64,000 nucleotides of DNA, from NCBI GenBank assembly GCA_910587065.1, contig CAJUMA010000005.1, positions 62,001 through 126,000 on the forward strand, given 5' to 3'. Position numbers and translations under genes: made by a program. A model generated the notes under the pieces. It saw only the letters and a list, made by a program, of their open reading frames with translations. It had not been told where the DNA came from and did no database searches. Numbering within the stretch: position 1 is the stretch's first letter; each line of letters begins with the position of its first letter. Below are positions 16,721-25,982 of the stretch, one piece after another. This DNA comes from an uncultured Bacilli bacterium. Lineage in GTDB: Bacteria; Bacillota_I; Bacilli_A; RF39; UBA660.

Positions 16721-17338
16721 CTAACCATTTAAAGGTCTATATTCGTTAAAATTATTAGAATTAGGTGTTTCTTGCTTTCTGTCGCATTCATTTTTGTCAA
16801 AATATGCATAAACTCTATTATTACGGTAATAAACATAAACAACACAATTATTCATTATATAGTTAGAATTAGGATTTACTATAACGTTATTATAATAGAT
16901 TTCTTGTCCCGATGGACATTTGCCATTACATTGATTTTCTTCATCCCAACCAAGATTATTGTATTTAACTAAATCTGCTAAAGCAACTCTTGTACACCAA
17001 TATTCTTTTCTTTTATCTTGATTAATTAATGGAGTATTCTCGGAATAGCTTTTAGTGCCAACAGAAACACTTTCAATATCCTTTTTATTATTAAAATTAA
17101 AAGTACATGTTGTGTGTTGAGATGAATTTGTTAAGCTAGTACCTTGTCTAATCAAACTTAAATTAGACTGACCAAACTCTTGAGCAGCTTTCTCAATAAG
17201 TTCAATTTTCGTGTTATAAGCCTGATTCTTAACATTTGCAGCCAACTTAAAAGCGTTGGGAACAGCAATAACCATTAATATTGCTAAAAGAACTATAACA
17301 GCCAATAATTCAACCAAAGTAAAACCGTTTTTTCTCAT
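16721..17338 (-). CDS. Type IV prepilin-like protein
   Basis: 205 aa. The class III signal is clear: MRKNGFTLVELLAVIVLLAI, with the cleavage site between G5 and F6 and the Glu at mature position 5, followed by a hydrophobic helix to about residue 32. The rest is a soluble head with four Cys (CTFNF, WCTR, QCNGKCPSG, NNCVVYVY) that could form disulfides. It is the only pilin in the window. An assembly ATPase lies 6 kb away on the other strand (23252); no prepilin peptidase or platform protein is present here. A role in DNA uptake or surface attachment is inference. Confidence 0.88.
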   Translation of the reverse strand: MRKNGFTLVELLAVIVLLAILMVIAVPNAFKLAANVKNQAYNTKIELIEKAAQEFGQSNLSLIRQGTSLTNSSQHTTCTFNFNNKKDIESVSVGTKSYSENTPLINQDKRKEYWCTRVALADLVKYNNLGWDEENQCNGKCPSGQEIYYNNVIVNPNSNYIMNNCVVYVYYRNNRVYAYFDKNECDRKQETPNSNNFNEYRPLNG

Positions 17339-17365
17339 ATCATCACCTTAAAAATATTATAACAC

Positions 17366-17395
17366 AAAAAAAGGAAAATAATTTAATTATTCTCC
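17366..17395 (-). terminator. Intrinsic terminator after engB
   Basis: Eleven-base arms (17373-17383, 17385-17395) with one G:U pair, then seven T on the minus strand. The engB stop codon lies in the hairpin. A TATAAT for the pilin gene follows directly. Confidence 0.75.
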
Positions 17396-17979
17396 TCACT
17401 TAAATAACTTGACAAAATATTGTATATTTCTTCTCGACCCTTTTTTGTAACGGAAGAAAAAACAACAAACTTATCTTGTGGTAAAATATTTAAAGATTCC
17501 CGCAAAACTTTTTCACATTTTTCTTTCTGATTAGTTTTTACTTTATCAAACTTGGTTGCTACTATTACTGTTGGTATTTCATAGTATTTTAAATAATTGT
17601 ACATTAAAACATCATTCTCTTGAGCTTTATGGCGAAAATCAACTAATAGAAAAACACATTTTAAATTTTCTCTAGTTTTAATATACTCTTCAATCATAAG
17701 TCCAAACTTCCTTTGTTTTTCCTTTGATACATCTGCATACCCATATCCTGGGACATCAACTAAATAAAAGTCACTATTGACTAAATAAAAATTAAGGGTT
17801 TGAGTCTTCCCTGGTTTTCCTGAAGTATGAGCATAATTCTTACGCCCCAAAACTGTATTAATAAAACTACTTTTACCGACATTACTTCTACCGCATAATA
17901 GAAATTCACATTTTTCATCTGTTGGATATTGACTAGTTCGTACAGCGATTGTTTCCAAATTTGAACTCTCTATCTTCAT
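17383..17979 (-). CDS. engB: Ribosome biogenesis GTPase EngB (YsxC)
   Basis: 198 aa. EngB is a single-domain GTPase for late 50S assembly. G1 is GRSNVGKSSFIN (about residue 29), G3 is DVPGYGYADV, and G4 is ATKFDK. The family signature KPGKTQTLNFYLV follows switch I. It starts MKIESSNLETIAVR. It ends in its own terminator. The upstream gene at 18062 is on the same strand about 80 nt away. Confidence 0.97.
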   Translation of the reverse strand: MKIESSNLETIAVRTSQYPTDEKCEFLLCGRSNVGKSSFINTVLGRKNYAHTSGKPGKTQTLNFYLVNSDFYLVDVPGYGYADVSKEKQRKFGLMIEEYIKTRENLKCVFLLVDFRHKAQENDVLMYNYLKYYEIPTVIVATKFDKVKTNQKEKCEKVLRESLNILPQDKFVVFSSVTKKGREEIYNILSSYLSEENN

Positions 17980-18061
17980 TATATATTCACTTTCCTAACA
18001 CCATAACTATAACAAATATAATAAAATAAATCAAACGCATTACAATAAAAAATAGTATAAA

Positions 18062-18589
18062 CTAATTCTTGCGAAAATGGTCTAAAAAACTATGTTTATG
18101 TGCCGATATTTCTAAATGCTTTTTATCTTGATGACGATTAGGCTCTTTTCTTGCTTTAATCATGTCATAAGCACGAGTAACGACTTGATAAAACTTTAAA
18201 AACTCTTGATTTAATTCATCTTTGGATTTACCTAAAGTCTCATTTTGTTCTTTAATTATCCCATCGCTTCGAAGATTTGCAAAATTTCCATCCAAAAGTC
18301 TTTGCCTTTGTCTTTCAATTTCTTCAAAGCGAATATATAATGAAAATAATAGATGATTTAAATTATTTACCGCATAAGGCTCTAAAATTAAATTAAGATA
18401 CGCCAATTTTCCTTCGATATCATTTTTTTCACTTTCGAAAAAACATACTTGCTCGCCAAATTCATCTATAGTTCTTAAAGACTTTGCAAGTTCATTAGAA
18501 GTATCAACTAAATAAGAAATAGCTATTTCTAATTGTTCTTTTGCTTGATAATTCTCAATACTAATTACAAATTCACCAATCTTATTCAT
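18062..18589 (-). CDS. Unknown helical protein
   Basis: 175 aa, not recognised. It is hydrophilic and almost all helical, with charged stretches suggesting coiled coil in the middle (EEIERQRQRLL, about 88-98) and a basic, His-containing tail. It has two Cys at most and no membrane segment. A good site (GGGGGAAC region) precedes the ATG at 18589. It lies upstream of engB on the same strand, with about 80 nt between them. Neither neighbour gives a functional clue. Confidence 0.65.
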   Translation of the reverse strand: MNKIGEFVISIENYQAKEQLEIAISYLVDTSNELAKSLRTIDEFGEQVCFFESEKNDIEGKLAYLNLILEPYAVNNLNHLLFSLYIRFEEIERQRQRLLDGNFANLRSDGIIKEQNETLGKSKDELNQEFLKFYQVVTRAYDMIKARKEPNRHQDKKHLEISAHKHSFLDHFRKN

Positions 18590-18738
18590 TTACAGTTCCC
18601 CCTTTAATTACTAATTATTCTAGCAAAACATACTAAATCTGTCAATTTTGCCAAAATAAAAGAAAGCCTTCACTTTTATTATATTATTATAGAAAAAAAT
18701 AATTCTTTGTTATATAATATTACATAAGGTGAATTTAG

Positions 18739-19299
18739 ATGAATTATCCTGGGAGCATAAAAAAAGAATATAACAAATATACAAGTTACGCTAATCGTGG
18801 AATGAATTTAGAAGAATTATTAAACTCTAGCAATGAATACTATTTATTAGAAGATATTGCAATTATCCATAAAAAGCCAACACCAATAACCATAAGTGAA
18901 GTAAAATACGGAGAAAAAGAAAGAGTGATTACAAAAGCTTATTTTCGTACTCCTTCGACTCTTGACTATAATGGTATATATAAAGGAAAATATCTAGATT
19001 TTGATGCAAAAGAAACTAATAATCGAACATCTTTTCCCCTTCAGAATATTCATTCTCACCAACTAAGTCATATGGAAAGCGTTATAAGGCATGGTGGTAT
19101 ATCCTTTCTTATAATATATATGAACGATAATGTCTTCTATTTGGATGGCATAGAAATATTAAATTTTATTAATACAAGTAAAAGAAAAAGCATACCTTAT
19201 TCATATATTGAAGAACATGGCTACATAGTTGAAAAAAAAATAAAGCCTCGTCTAGATTACTTAAAAATAATAGATCAAATATACTTTAAGGAGGATTAA
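18739..19299 (+). CDS. recU: Holliday-junction resolvase RecU
   Basis: 186 aa. RecU is the Gram-positive resolvase that cleaves four-way junctions and modulates RecA. The N-terminal MNYPGSIKKEY and ANRGMNLEELLN match the family. The nuclease core has DYNGIYKGKYLDFDAKET (Asp, then E-x-K-like residues of the PD-(D/E)XK fold) and FPLQNIHSHQ. AAGGTGA precedes the ATG. The PBP gene starts 1 nt after its stop codon, the same recU-ponA pairing as in Bacillus. Confidence 0.96.
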   Translation: MNYPGSIKKEYNKYTSYANRGMNLEELLNSSNEYYLLEDIAIIHKKPTPITISEVKYGEKERVITKAYFRTPSTLDYNGIYKGKYLDFDAKETNNRTSFPLQNIHSHQLSHMESVIRHGGISFLIIYMNDNVFYLDGIEILNFINTSKRKSIPYSYIEEHGYIVEKKIKPRLDYLKIIDQIYFKED

Positions 19300-19300
19300 T

Positions 19301-22300
19301 ATGACAAATAAAAAGAAAAACGCCAAGAAAAAAGTTTCCGCAAAAAAGAAAACTAAGAAGAAAAAAACTATTCAAAGAAATCGCATCATTACCTCCAAAG
19401 GAATTAATGTCCAGACTCCTAAAAAAAACGTAAAGAAAAAAGAAAAAATCACAGTTGATTCATTAAAAAAGAAAATAAAAGATATAAAAAAAGAGGATTT
19501 AAAGTATCTATGTAGTAAAGTATACAGTAAAATACGTATTATTTCCCTAATCATCTTAAAATTTATTATAAACGCTTCCGTAATCATATATAATAACGTG
19601 AAAAACTTCATTATATTTATTACAAGAAAACTATATATATTACTATTATTAATATGTAAAGTAACCTTAATATGTGTAAAAAATATTAAAAAATTTGTTA
19701 TAAACCAATATAATAATATTAAGAAGCACAAACTAGAAATTAGTAAGTCTTCTAAAAGAAAAAAAGAAAAAATAAAGAAAACTAAAACTAAAGATATAAA
19801 AAGCAAAAATAATTACAAAGAAATATATTTAAGTGATGATGACCCTCAAAAACTACACTATAAAGACTACAAAGGATTCGCTAAAATAACCGTTTTCTTT
19901 ATCAATAGAATAAAGGTGATCAAATTCGATATGAAAAGATTTAATAAAAAATTTAAATATGGAACATTAAAGGATAAGTTACTTATAATCATGATGCTTG
20001 CTTTAATCGCAGGATTCAGTTTAATTATCACATTCTGCATATATATTGTAATAACGGCTCCAGAAATATCTAATGAAAGATTATATAAGTCATCTTCATC
20101 CGTATTTCTAGATGTCAACGGCAATGAATTCGCTCGTCGTGGCACAGAAAATCGAGAAAAAGTTACTTATGATGATTTACCTGAGGTATTAATAGATGCA
20201 ATTGTTTCAGCCGAGGACTCAAGATTTTTTCAACATAACGGGATAGATATAGCAAGATTTACAAAAGCTGTTTTAGGCCAATTAATGGGCAGAAATGATG
20301 CTGGTGGAGGGTCTACTCTAACGATGCAAGTTTCCAAAAATGCCGCTACAAGTAGCACATCATCGGGATTTGCTGGTATAAAAAGAAAATTTCAAGATAT
20401 TTACCTTTCAGTATTTGTCTTTGAAAAAAATTATACTAAAGATCAAATAATGGAATTCTATGTTAACATTCCATATCTTGGTTCAGGTACTTATGGAGTG
20501 CAACAGGCAGCAAAAACATATTTTAATAAAGAAGCTAAGGACTTAACTCTAGTAGAAGCTGCAACTATTGCGGGTCTTTTCCAATCACCTGATGCTTATG
20601 ACCCACATCAACATCCAAAGGCAGCCGAAAATAGACGTAACACTATACTTAATTTAATGTGTCGACATGGCTATATTACAGAAGCAGAAAGGGACAATGC
20701 AAAAGCCATCCCACTATCAAGTACGTTAGCGAAAATGGATGCCGAAAATAGTTGGAAACAAGATTTCATTGATACAGTTACAAAAGAAATAGAAACAAGA
20801 ACAGGATGTAATGAAAAAAAATCAACTTGCGTTACCCCTGTAAGTAATTCAATGGTTGTCTATACCACAATGGATCCAAGTATTCAACAAACCGTCAATA
20901 AAGTCATGGCAAATGAATCATATAATGAAAAAACAAAAAAAGGTTACAAATTTCCTAATGACTATGCTCAAACAGGAATATCTGTTGTAAATGTAAAAGA
21001 TGGTTCTATCGCAGGTATTGGTGCAAGTAGAGATACAAAACAGTTATCATATAATTTTGCAACAATGCCAAGAAGACACCCAGGTTCAGTTGCAAAACCA
21101 GTAATTGACTACGGTCCAGCTATTGAATACTTAAACTGGGGTACAGGAAATACAGTTATTGATGATGCCATGAGTTATTCAGGCGGAGGCCAAATAAAAA
21201 ACTGGGATAACGGGCATAAAGGAATAATGACGGCTAAAACAGCTTTAGCTCAATCACGTAATATTCCTGCACTATACACATTCCAACAAACGACAAACGA
21301 ACAAAAATTAGAATTTTCAAATAATTTAGGGTGGCATCCTGAAGATGCAACAGGATTTATTAATGAATCCACTTCAATCGGAGGTTTCAATGGTGTAAGT
21401 TCATTGCAGGCTGCTGCTGCATATGCAACATTTGCTCGAGGTGGGACTTATATTGAACCTTATTCTTACACAAAAATTGAATTAGTCGAAACTGGTGAAG
21501 AAATAGTTGTTAAGCCAAAGAAAGTTCAAGTGATGAGTGATGCAACAGCATATATTCTAACAATGATTCTAAAATATGCTGTGACTAGTAAAAATGTTAC
21601 TGCTGGATCAGTATCTGGAACAGACCTTTGTGCCAAAACTGGTACATCTACAGTTGATGCTGCTGCCAAAAAAGCAGCTAATATAAAAGGAAGTATTATT
21701 GGAGATTCATGGACAGTTGCCTTCTCTCCTGACTATTCAATTGCAACATGGTATGGTTACAGTCCACAAATTGATACAATTCATGACCCTGGTAAAACGC
21801 ATTATCTAACTGGTACAGAGGGTGGAAGTGCCCGAAAAAAAATAACAGCATATTTAACAGAAAATATAATGCCAAAAAATTCGACATTTACTAAACCAAG
21901 TTCCGTCGCCCAAGTTGAAATAGAACTTGGAACAGATCCAGTTAAACTTGCAAGTCCATACACTCCTCAAAATTTAAGAAGTATGGAATACTTTAAAAAA
22001 GGCTATGAACCTAATGAAGTATCTGAAAGATTTGACAAACTATCAAACCCAAAAGATTTAAAAGCAACTCCAACAGGAAATCAAATAAACCTAACATGGA
22101 CTGCTGTCCCTACTCCAAGAGAAGCAAATCATGAAGCATTAAGAGAATACTTCAACAGTAATGTTTATAAAAGATGGGCTGATAAGTACTTACAAGAACG
22201 AATTAATTATAACAATACAACATTTGGAAGTTTTGGCTACCAAGTTTATATGGTAACACCAAGTGGGACAACAGATTTAGGCTTTACAACAAATACCAGT

Positions 22301-22720
22301 TTTACTGTAAATGCATTAGTTGATGAAAATACAAGTTTTATTGTAAAAGCATCATATCAATATTTTAAAGCCAATCAATCAGATGGCATTACAGCCAAAG
22401 CCTCTACAAACTCAACAACACAACCTTCAACAGGAGGAAATAAATCTCCTCTAACAATTGAATTTAACCATAGTTGTGTTACAGTAGATACTTATAATGC
22501 CTTAGGTCCAAACATTCAAGATAAAGTACGTGTTTTACTAAATGGAAAAAATATAACAAATGATTCCAAAACAATTATTAACGCAACATGCTATGATAGT
22601 GCCGGAGAAAAAATCGGCTGTAACACAATGGTCAATGGTAATAAATACAGTGTTGATATAAATATTTCTTACGGTAACTATGGTGGGAAAAAGACAATAA
22701 TGATTAAGGATCAATGTTAA
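19301..22720 (+). CDS. Class A penicillin-binding protein (PBP1), extended
   Basis: 1139 aa, longer than the usual 700-900. It polymerises and cross-links peptidoglycan at the outer membrane face. The first 75 residues are strongly basic (many KKK runs), followed by two extra hydrophobic segments (about 77-135) and the main membrane helix (about 227-255). The GT51 domain has EDSRFFQHNGID and GGGSTLTMQ (about 302-345). The transpeptidase has SVAK (about 596), SRN (about 651) and KTGTS (about 778). After about residue 900 come a fibronectin-III-like unit and a second beta module with three Cys. It is coupled to recU and ends in a terminator. The N-terminal extension is unusual; its function is unknown. 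Confidence 0.95.
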   Translation: MTNKKKNAKKKVSAKKKTKKKKTIQRNRIITSKGINVQTPKKNVKKKEKITVDSLKKKIKDIKKEDLKYLCSKVYSKIRIISLIILKFIINASVIIYNNVKNFIIFITRKLYILLLLICKVTLICVKNIKKFVINQYNNIKKHKLEISKSSKRKKEKIKKTKTKDIKSKNNYKEIYLSDDDPQKLHYKDYKGFAKITVFFINRIKVIKFDMKRFNKKFKYGTLKDKLLIIMMLALIAGFSLIITFCIYIVITAPEISNERLYKSSSSVFLDVNGNEFARRGTENREKVTYDDLPEVLIDAIVSAEDSRFFQHNGIDIARFTKAVLGQLMGRNDAGGGSTLTMQVSKNAATSSTSSGFAGIKRKFQDIYLSVFVFEKNYTKDQIMEFYVNIPYLGSGTYGVQQAAKTYFNKEAKDLTLVEAATIAGLFQSPDAYDPHQHPKAAENRRNTILNLMCRHGYITEAERDNAKAIPLSSTLAKMDAENSWKQDFIDTVTKEIETRTGCNEKKSTCVTPVSNSMVVYTTMDPSIQQTVNKVMANESYNEKTKKGYKFPNDYAQTGISVVNVKDGSIAGIGASRDTKQLSYNFATMPRRHPGSVAKPVIDYGPAIEYLNWGTGNTVIDDAMSYSGGGQIKNWDNGHKGIMTAKTALAQSRNIPALYTFQQTTNEQKLEFSNNLGWHPEDATGFINESTSIGGFNGVSSLQAAAAYATFARGGTYIEPYSYTKIELVETGEEIVVKPKKVQVMSDATAYILTMILKYAVTSKNVTAGSVSGTDLCAKTGTSTVDAAAKKAANIKGSIIGDSWTVAFSPDYSIATWYGYSPQIDTIHDPGKTHYLTGTEGGSARKKITAYLTENIMPKNSTFTKPSSVAQVEIELGTDPVKLASPYTPQNLRSMEYFKKGYEPNEVSERFDKLSNPKDLKATPTGNQINLTWTAVPTPREANHEALREYFNSNVYKRWADKYLQERINYNNTTFGSFGYQVYMVTPSGTTDLGFTTNTSFTVNALVDENTSFIVKASYQYFKANQSDGITAKASTNSTTQPSTGGNKSPLTIEFNHSCVTVDTYNALGPNIQDKVRVLLNGKNITNDSKTIINATCYDSAGEKIGCNTMVNGNKYSVDINISYGNYGGKKTIMIKDQC

Positions 22721-22723
22721 CAT

Positions 22724-22751
22724 AAAAAGTCGGAAAATAATCCGATTTTTT
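22724..22751 (+). terminator. Intrinsic terminator after PBP1
   Basis: TCGGA/TCCGA core (22730-22734, 22741-22745), extended by A:T pairs and followed by six T. Confidence 0.8.
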
Positions 22752-22789
22752 ATGTTTTAAAATTAATAATAATTTAATTAGTTTAAATT

Positions 22790-22818
22790 TTGACAAATTG
22801 CATAAAATGTATTAGAAT
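22790..22818 (+). promoter_or_regulatory. Strong SigA-type promoter of the 22844 gene
   Basis: Perfect TTGACA (22790-22795), 17-nt spacer, TAGAAT (22813-22818). The start codon is 26 nt further on. Confidence 0.85.
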
Positions 22819-22843
22819 ACACTGCAACAAGGGGGAAATGTCT

Positions 22844-23152
22844 ATGGAAAACAAGGATAAAGCTAACTTTATAATAGAAGTTAAAACAAAATGGGAAAAA
22901 GAAAATGGAAAATTCACAAGAAAAGTCATTGAATACACCTGCCCTTGCATATTTAATGAAACCGATGAAGCGATATATACTAAATTTCTAAGTCCAACTA
23001 AAATCTATGAAGAATTAAGCAATAATATTTCGGAAAACGAAATAGAAATAAAAGCTTTAAAGAAAGATTCAAAAGAAGAGATAGCTGAACCTAGCAATTT
23101 AATTAAAACTTTATTAAAATTCACAAAATATCAATGGCTAAAGGGAGAATAA
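22844..23152 (+). CDS. Small unknown protein
   Basis: 102 aa from the ATG at 22844 (AAGGGGG at 8-nt spacing); earlier in-frame codons lie inside the promoter. It is soluble and highly charged, with two Cys in CPCIF (about residue 30) and a basic end. It has one of the clearest promoters in the window and its own terminator, so it is a separate, probably well-expressed unit between PBP1 and the pilus ATPase. No family is recognised. Confidence 0.7.
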   Translation: MENKDKANFIIEVKTKWEKENGKFTRKVIEYTCPCIFNETDEAIYTKFLSPTKIYEELSNNISENEIEIKALKKDSKEEIAEPSNLIKTLLKFTKYQWLKGE

Positions 23153-23167
23153 TATCTCCCTTTTTTT
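23141..23167 (+). terminator. Intrinsic terminator of the 22844 gene
   Basis: Eight-pair stem AAGGGAGA/TCTCCCTT (23141-23148, 23155-23162) and seven T. The stop codon (23150-23152) is in the loop. Confidence 0.9.
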
Positions 23168-23251
23168 CTGGTTTTATATCAAACTTATTGACTTAAATTC
23201 CTATAATATTGTATAATTATTATGGAATAAAATAGATAAGGGTTGATTTGT

Positions 23252-25924
23252 ATGAAGAATGAAGAAACAAATGTTGCTAATACTACTGAAGAATTGGCAA
23301 ATAAAACAACTAACTCAGAAGTTACAACTGAATACGTAGATGAATTTGGTAACCCTATTGATCCCTCTCTAATTGATGAATTTGGTAACTACATTGGTGA
23401 AGCTACTACCGAATATGTAGATGAATTTGGTAACCCCATTGACCCTTCCCTAATCGACGAATTTGGTAATTATATTGGAGATACCTCTACTAATCTAAAT
23501 CTTGATACAAATCAAACAGCTATTAAAGAATCTTTAAACGAAGCAACTAACACAAGTATTGAATCTGCTTCAGCAAAACAAATGGATGACAAAGAACTAC
23601 TAGCAGGTATGGTAACATTTGACTATAACAATGTACCAATAACCGATATAGTTAATTCTATAATTTTAGACGCTATTAATAAAGGAGCTTCCGATATTCA
23701 TTTTGACCCATTTGATGATGGAATAAAAATACGTATAAGAATTGATGGACAACTTAATGACTATTCAATTGTACCTCTATTCGTAAAAAAGAATATGATT
23801 ACACGTGTAAAAATAATATCTGGCATGAATATTACCGAATCACGTACTCCACAAGACGGTGCTATTAGAACAGAACTTGCTGATAAAACTATTGACCTTC
23901 GTGTATCCTGTTTACCAACAAATATGGGAGAAAAAATAGTTATCCGTATTATGGACTATTCCATGAGTGCATCAGGTGTTGAAGCATTAGATTTCAATGA
24001 ACGAAATTTAGAAAAAGTAAAAAAAATGCTTGCCTTACCAAATGGAATTATATTGGTTACAGGTGCTACAGGATCAGGTAAATCAACTACAGTTTATTCG
24101 ATGTTACAAAGATTAAATGTTGAAGGCACAAATCTAATAACAGTTGAAGACCCAATTGAAATGAACATAGGTGGAGTTAACCAAGTTCAAGCAGTATCCG
24201 AAATTGGTTTGACATTTGCAACAGTATTGCGTTCTATTTTGCGTCAAGACCCCGATGTTATCATGATTGGTGAGATTCGTGATGATGAAACTGCAAGAAT
24301 TGCTGTTCGTGCAAGTATAACTGGTCACCTAGTTTTATCAACCATCCACACAAATAACTCATTAAATACAATTGAACGTTTAACTGATATGTCTGTTGAA
24401 CGATATCTTTTAGGAACTGCCCTATCTGGAATTGTATCACAAAAATTAGCAAGAAGACTATGTGAAAAATGTAAAAGATTACGACCAACAAATGACTATG
24501 AAAAAGAAATATTTAAAAAAGCTTTAAATAAAGATATAGAAGAAATATACGAACCAGTTGGATGTCCACACTGCTCAAGAGGTTATCGTGGTCGTATCGC
24601 CATTCAAGAAGTACTACTATTAAATCAACAAATACAAGATGCTATTACCAAAGGTGTACCAAAAAACGTTTTAAGAAAACTTGTTTACGGTGAAAACGGA
24701 ACTGAAACAATGTTAGAAGATGGCTTAGAAAAAGTTCTTGAAGGAAAGACATCATTTGATGAAATCATTAAACTAATAGATTTAGAAGATGACTTAGGCT
24801 CTGGAAGTCAACTTGGACTTGATGATCAATTGGAAGCATCAAGAATGGATACCATAAATGCAAACGCTATTAATCTAGGTAATAACCCTATCAATATAAA
24901 TATCACCCCAGAACTACTAAATAGTTTAAATAGTATAAACAATATGGTTAAAAATCCAGAAATTACACCAATAAATCAAGATACAACGGAAAAAATAGAT
25001 AATATCGCTGAAAACAAAGAGATAGATGAGCCAGTTATTAACGAAACAATAGATAATGACAAAATCGAAGTTCTTGATCAACTAGAAAAAAATGATGATA
25101 ATACTGTAGAAATATTGGATGATGCTGAGCAAATAACCCAATCAGACAAAGATTACTCTACGGATGATATTGAAATTCTTAAGGATGATTCAGAAAAAAA
25201 CGATATAATTATTGTAGAAGAACCACCGAGAATTGAAATATTAGATGAAAATGATGAACTACCACCGATTGATGAATTAATAAAAAAATTTAATGATAAC
25301 CTAAATAAACTTGGAAAGAAAAAATTCATTTTAAAAACAAAAGAGATTGTTGCAGATTTAGATAAACATGATGTAAGTAATGAAGAAGTAGTAAAAATAG
25401 TCAAAAAATATATTAAAAGGATAAAAAACAGTAATAAATTAAAAATCAGTGAAAAACTTGATTTAATCGCATTATTTAATAAAGTTTTTGGGCTAAACGA
25501 AGAAATAGATGAAATAGATAAACTTACGGAAACATCATTAGAAACAATTGATATTATTGAAGATACAGCAAACAATATTGATTTATCAGAAAACGAAATA
25601 GATGATATCTTAGGCACAAAAAATGATAATATTATTAAAGTCTCAATAGCCGACTCTAACGACTTAGAATTGAAAGTTATTGATGATACAGATGCTTCGA
25701 AAGAGAAAAAAAAGAAGAAGACTAAAAAAGAAAAATTAAAAGAAGTTTCTATTGATGACTCTAATAATTTAGAAATTAGTGTTATCGAAGATAAAGATAA
25801 TACCAATAAAGTTTCTGATATACCAGAGATTACCTTCGACGATGATGCAGACTTTTCTGCCATCGATGATTCAATAATTAATTCACTACTTGATAATCTT
25901 GGAGAAATAAATGAGGATGATTAA
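23252..25924 (+). CDS. GspE/PilB-type assembly ATPase with repeats and acidic tail
   Basis: 890 aa; start ATG 23252 with AAGGG upstream (a TTG at 23243 is less likely). This ATPase powers pilus or pseudopilus assembly at the inner face of the membrane. Domains: a disordered N-terminus with two copies of a 27-residue repeat (residues 25-78), the N2 domain (SDIHFDPFDDG), then Walker A GATGSGKST (about 270), the Asp box, Walker B VIMIGEIRD, the His box GHLVLSTIHTN, and a Zn-binding CEKC...CPHC (about 406-450). The canonical protein ends near residue 515; about 375 further acidic residues follow, rich in Asp, Glu, Ile and Asn, with an IEILDENDELPPIDELI segment. That tail is not part of the known family. 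No partner gene is adjacent. Confidence 0.93.
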   Translation: MKNEETNVANTTEELANKTTNSEVTTEYVDEFGNPIDPSLIDEFGNYIGEATTEYVDEFGNPIDPSLIDEFGNYIGDTSTNLNLDTNQTAIKESLNEATNTSIESASAKQMDDKELLAGMVTFDYNNVPITDIVNSIILDAINKGASDIHFDPFDDGIKIRIRIDGQLNDYSIVPLFVKKNMITRVKIISGMNITESRTPQDGAIRTELADKTIDLRVSCLPTNMGEKIVIRIMDYSMSASGVEALDFNERNLEKVKKMLALPNGIILVTGATGSGKSTTVYSMLQRLNVEGTNLITVEDPIEMNIGGVNQVQAVSEIGLTFATVLRSILRQDPDVIMIGEIRDDETARIAVRASITGHLVLSTIHTNNSLNTIERLTDMSVERYLLGTALSGIVSQKLARRLCEKCKRLRPTNDYEKEIFKKALNKDIEEIYEPVGCPHCSRGYRGRIAIQEVLLLNQQIQDAITKGVPKNVLRKLVYGENGTETMLEDGLEKVLEGKTSFDEIIKLIDLEDDLGSGSQLGLDDQLEASRMDTINANAINLGNNPININITPELLNSLNSINNMVKNPEITPINQDTTEKIDNIAENKEIDEPVINETIDNDKIEVLDQLEKNDDNTVEILDDAEQITQSDKDYSTDDIEILKDDSEKNDIIIVEEPPRIEILDENDELPPIDELIKKFNDNLNKLGKKKFILKTKEIVADLDKHDVSNEEVVKIVKKYIKRIKNSNKLKISEKLDLIALFNKVFGLNEEIDEIDKLTETSLETIDIIEDTANNIDLSENEIDDILGTKNDNIIKVSIADSNDLELKVIDDTDASKEKKKKKTKKEKLKEVSIDDSNNLEISVIEDKDNTNKVSDIPEITFDDDADFSAIDDSIINSLLDNLGEINEDD
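23324..23485 (+). repeat. Two tandem 81-bp coding repeats
   Basis: Copies at 23324-23404 and 23405-23485 encode TTEYVDEFGNPIDPSLIDEF plus GNYIG and two variable residues. Each unit itself contains DEFGNPI and DEFGNYI, so the motif appears four times in the protein. The two copies differ mainly at third codon positions. Confidence 0.95.
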
Positions 25925-25936
25925 TTAATCATCCTC
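25913..25936 (+). terminator. Perfect 24-nt palindromic terminator
   Basis: GAGGATGATTAA joined to its own complement. The gene's stop codon (25922-25924) lies in the stem and loop. The T content after it is moderate. Confidence 0.75.
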
Positions 25937-25954
25937 TTATTATTTTTATTAAAA

Positions 25955-25977
25955 CAAAAAAACACATTTAAGTGTTT
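25955..25977 (-). terminator. Intrinsic terminator after tsf
   Basis: Six-pair AAACAC/GTGTTT stem and seven T on the minus strand. Confidence 0.7.
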
Positions 25978-25982
25978 CTTTT

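Noticed and set aside
19372..19806. 144-aa minus-strand hydrophobic frame
   Set aside because: Antisense to the Lys-rich start of PBP1; the Phe runs are complements of AAA/AAG codons.
25153..25863. 236-aa minus-strand reading frame
   Set aside because: It is antisense to the acidic tail of the pilus ATPase. Its Ser/Phe/Ile-rich composition is the mirror of Asp/Glu codons, and it has no ribosome site.
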